Shown here piece after piece: positions 14,801 through 16,998 of a stretch of 16,998 bases of DNA. Source of the stretch: Candidatus Cardinium sp. cBcalN2 (GTDB lineage: Bacteria > Bacteroidota > Bacteroidia > Cytophagales > Amoebophilaceae); NCBI RefSeq assembly GCF_022810445.1, contig NZ_JAACGD010000018.1, positions 1 to 16,998 on the forward strand, in the 5' to 3' direction. Position 1 is the stretch's first letter. Each line of letters opens with the position of its first letter. A program made the position numbers and the translations under genes. The notes beneath the pieces are model-generated. The model had not been told where the DNA came from, made no database searches, and saw only the letters and a program-made list of their open reading frames with translations.

Positions 14801-16813
14801 ATGTCATTTAAAATTGTATCACCTTATGAACCTGCAGGCGATCAGCCAAAAGCGATTCTAGAACTAGTAGAAAATATCAAACGTGGTCTATTTAGCCAAG
14901 TGCTTATGGGGGTTACAGGATCTGGTAAAACCTTTACTATAGCCAATACAATTGAGGCGTTAAATAGACCTACACTAGTCATCAGCCATAACAAAACATT
15001 AGCGGCACAACTATATAGCGAGTTGCGTGCCTTTTTTCCCCACAACGCGGTTGAATATTTTGTCTCTTACTATGATTACTATCAACCAGAAGTCTATTTA
15101 CCAGCCAGTGACATTTATATAGAAAAAGAATTGGCCATTAATGATGAATTAGAACGGTTGCGTCTGAGTACCGTTTCTGCTTTGTTAAGCGACCGAAGAG
15201 ATGTGATTGTAGTAGCCTCTGTCTCCTGTATTTATGGGCTTGGTAAGCCAGCATCTTTCAAGCAAAATAGCCATTTATTCCGTGTAGGTTGCCAATTATC
15301 GCGTAATGATCTGTTGAAATATTTTGTCGATATGCTCTACAGTCGTGATGATAGTGCATTTACACGAGGCCGTTTTCGCGTAATGGGAGATACGATTGAT
15401 CTATTTGTGGCTTATGCCAACTATGCCTATCGTTTTGTCTTTTGGGGAGATGAATTGGAAGCCATCTATGTCATAGATCCTGCTTCTGGTAGAAAAATAA
15501 AAACGCTTCAAGAAGCCTTTATCTTTCCTGCCAACCTCTTTGTGATGAGTAAAGATGTATTAGATCATGCCGTCAGACAGATTCAACAAGATCTTGGTAT
15601 ACAGTTAGCTTATTTCAATCAAATTGGTAAGCATGAAGAAGCCAAGCGGCTACAAGAAAGAACAGAACTGGATTTAGAAATGCTGCGAGAACTAGGCTAT
15701 TGTACCGGTATTGAAAACTACTCACGTTATATAGATGGCAGGTCCGTTGGAGAGCGTCCTTTCTGTTTGCTAGACTACTTTCCTAACGACTACTTAATGG
15801 TTATTGACGAAAGCCATGTGACCATTCCTCAATTCAGGGCCATGTCAGGAGGGGATAGAGCTAGAAAAATAAACTTAGTAGAATATGGTTTTAGGCTGCC
15901 ATCTGCTATGGATAATCGCCCATTAAACTTTGGTGAGTTTGAAGAAATGATCAACCAAGTTATTTTTGTTAGTGCAACACCTTCTGATTATGAGTTAGAA
16001 AATTCTAGTGGTATCGTTATAGAGCAAATTATACGTCCAACCGGGTTACTCGATCCAGAAGTAGAGATACGTCCTACGCTCCATCAAATGTATGATATTT
16101 TAGAAGAGATTCAACAGGTAGTAAAAAAAGAGGAAAGGGTATTAATTACTACCCTTACCAAACGTATGGCAGAAGAACTTACCGATTATTTAGTGCATGC
16201 TAACATTCGTTGCAGATACATTCACTCTGAAGTTAAAACACTAGATCGTGTTGCCCTATTACATGCACTACGTAATGGTGTATTTGATGTGCTAGTAGGT
16301 GTAAATTTACTAAGAGAAGGGTTAGATCTGCCACAGGTCTCTTTAATGATTATTTTAGATGCCGATAAAGAAGGCTTTTTGCGTAATGCGCGATCGCTTA
16401 TTCAAACCATAGGGAGGGTAGCACGCCATGCAGAAGGACGTGTGATTATGTATGCAGATAGGATTACTACCTCCATGGAGCAAGCCATTAGTGAGACACA
16501 ACGTAGACGTGATTTACAAATGGCTTATAATCAGCAAAATCATATTACCCCTATTTCTGTACACCCAAAACACACCAGTACAGATTTGGCCGATGAAAGG
16601 GGCCATTCTTTTCGGAAAATAGCTGATGATGATAGGGTAGGGGGTAGGGTTGCTGCTGATAGTGATCTGTCTTATGGTCATCAAGAAACGATTGAACAGC
16701 GTATTAAACTATTGGAGGATCAAATGTACCAAGCTGCAGAAGCACTCCAATTTTTGGAAGCAGACCGGCTCAAAGAGACTATAGAAGGTCTAAGGAAACA
16801 GAGTAATTCGTAG
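14801..16813 (+). CDS. uvrB: Excinuclease ABC subunit B
   Basis: UvrB is the damage-verifying helicase-like subunit of nucleotide excision repair; it is loaded by UvrA and recruits UvrC. I place the start at ATG 14801, giving 670 residues (E. coli 673) and the usual beginning FKIVSPYEPAGDQPKAI. An upstream in-frame ATG at 14720 would add 27 hydrophobic residues not found in the family. Visible motifs are Walker A GVTGSGKT (37-44), the lesion-probing beta-hairpin YYQPEVYLPASDIYIEKE (93-110), Walker B DESH (336-339), SATP (391-394), motif V REGLDLP (505-511), motif VI QTIGRVAR (535-542, where most UvrBs have RAAR) and a C-terminal UVR domain (631-666) for UvrC binding. The linker at 583-630 is variable. 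It is divergent from the phosphatase gene. Confidence 0.97.
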   Translation: MSFKIVSPYEPAGDQPKAILELVENIKRGLFSQVLMGVTGSGKTFTIANTIEALNRPTLVISHNKTLAAQLYSELRAFFPHNAVEYFVSYYDYYQPEVYLPASDIYIEKELAINDELERLRLSTVSALLSDRRDVIVVASVSCIYGLGKPASFKQNSHLFRVGCQLSRNDLLKYFVDMLYSRDDSAFTRGRFRVMGDTIDLFVAYANYAYRFVFWGDELEAIYVIDPASGRKIKTLQEAFIFPANLFVMSKDVLDHAVRQIQQDLGIQLAYFNQIGKHEEAKRLQERTELDLEMLRELGYCTGIENYSRYIDGRSVGERPFCLLDYFPNDYLMVIDESHVTIPQFRAMSGGDRARKINLVEYGFRLPSAMDNRPLNFGEFEEMINQVIFVSATPSDYELENSSGIVIEQIIRPTGLLDPEVEIRPTLHQMYDILEEIQQVVKKEERVLITTLTKRMAEELTDYLVHANIRCRYIHSEVKTLDRVALLHALRNGVFDVLVGVNLLREGLDLPQVSLMIILDADKEGFLRNARSLIQTIGRVARHAEGRVIMYADRITTSMEQAISETQRRRDLQMAYNQQNHITPISVHPKHTSTDLADERGHSFRKIADDDRVGGRVAADSDLSYGHQETIEQRIKLLEDQMYQAAEALQFLEADRLKETIEGLRKQSNS

Positions 16814-16885
16814 TATTTGCTCAGGACCATAGCATCTGCCTTTTGGGCTTCCCTCTTAATTGTTTTTTTATGTGTCCGTTCACCC

Positions 16886-16902
16886 AATGGCGTCAACTTA
16901 AG
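16886..16902 (+). repeat. 17-base motif, inverted partner of 12482-12498
   Basis: AATGGCGTCAACTTAAG is the reverse complement, with one difference, of 12482-12498. It lies 73 bases after the uvrB stop and about 30 bases before the terminal repeat copy. No transposase gene is visible between the two copies. Confidence 0.4.
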
Positions 16903-16930
16903 GGATGGTTAATTATTTTTATTTGATTAT

Positions 16931-16998
16931 AAGGTTTTTTTATCTTACTTTTGACTTGATAAAAAAGTAAGCAAAAAATCAAGCCCTCGCATTAGATT
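16931..16998 (-). repeat. Partial copy of the hairpin repeat, minus orientation, cut by the window edge
   Basis: Read on the minus strand it gives GAGGGCTTGATTTTTTGC, then a hairpin CTTACTTTT...AAAAGTAAG (16971-16963 with 16952-16944) and GATAAAAAAACCTT, which matches the 3' part of the copies at 1-128 and 10279-10463. The inner stem is shortened because AAGTC replaces AAGAA in the loop region. The large GC-capped hairpin would lie beyond 16998. It is 118 bases past the uvrB stop. Confidence 0.7.

Overview
The window looks like chromosome of a reduced, AT-rich Bacteroidota endosymbiont, most likely of the Amoebophilaceae (Cardinium/Amoebophilus type). The grounds are: a short-LID adenylate kinase gene directly upstream of obgE, a soluble polyprenol-phosphate mannose synthase of Bacteroidota type, weak or absent Shine-Dalgarno sequences, a TAnnTTTG-type promoter candidate, long AT-rich spacers with repeats, and a SopB/IpgD-like phosphoinositide phosphatase, a protein that only makes sense against eukaryotic membranes. 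The genus is inferred from these traits, not from a database match.

Layout. Positions 1-228 hold a truncated hairpin repeat and a tandem duplication of its 3' part. The minus strand then carries a lipid-linked-oligosaccharide flippase (230-1729), obgE (1826-2824) and adk (2830-3408). After a 354-base gap the plus strand carries uvrC (3763-5568), a GT2 polyprenol-phosphate mannosyltransferase (5592-6305) and a 1201-residue fusion protein (6396-10001). Positions 10002-10795 hold no convincing gene, but contain the most complete copy of the hairpin repeat and one small doubtful ORF. The minus strand follows with the lipid-transport ABC pair mlaF (10796-11551) and mlaE (11567-12310), then two overlapping ORFs (12522-13310 and 13294-14562) that together are collinear with one SopB-like phosphatase. 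uvrB (14801-16813) diverges on the plus strand, and the window ends inside an inverted copy of the repeat.

Functions. uvrB and uvrC are two of the three nucleotide-excision-repair subunits. The flippase, the mannosyltransferase and mlaEF act on the envelope. obgE and adk are housekeeping genes, but adk has an altered AMP-binding motif.

The most notable objects are these. (1) The SopB-like effector is split into two ORFs at a TTT TGA C sequence resembling the prfB (RF2) +1 programmed frameshift site; a single +1 slip there would give one 679-residue protein. (2) An SLC5-type symporter is fused to a second membrane domain, a decayed histidine-kinase region and a SpoT-like HD domain in which every metal ligand and catalytic residue that can be aligned has been replaced. 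(3) A family of nested-hairpin repeats occurs at both ends and in the middle of the window; the stem sequences diverge while the length and the conserved caps are kept.
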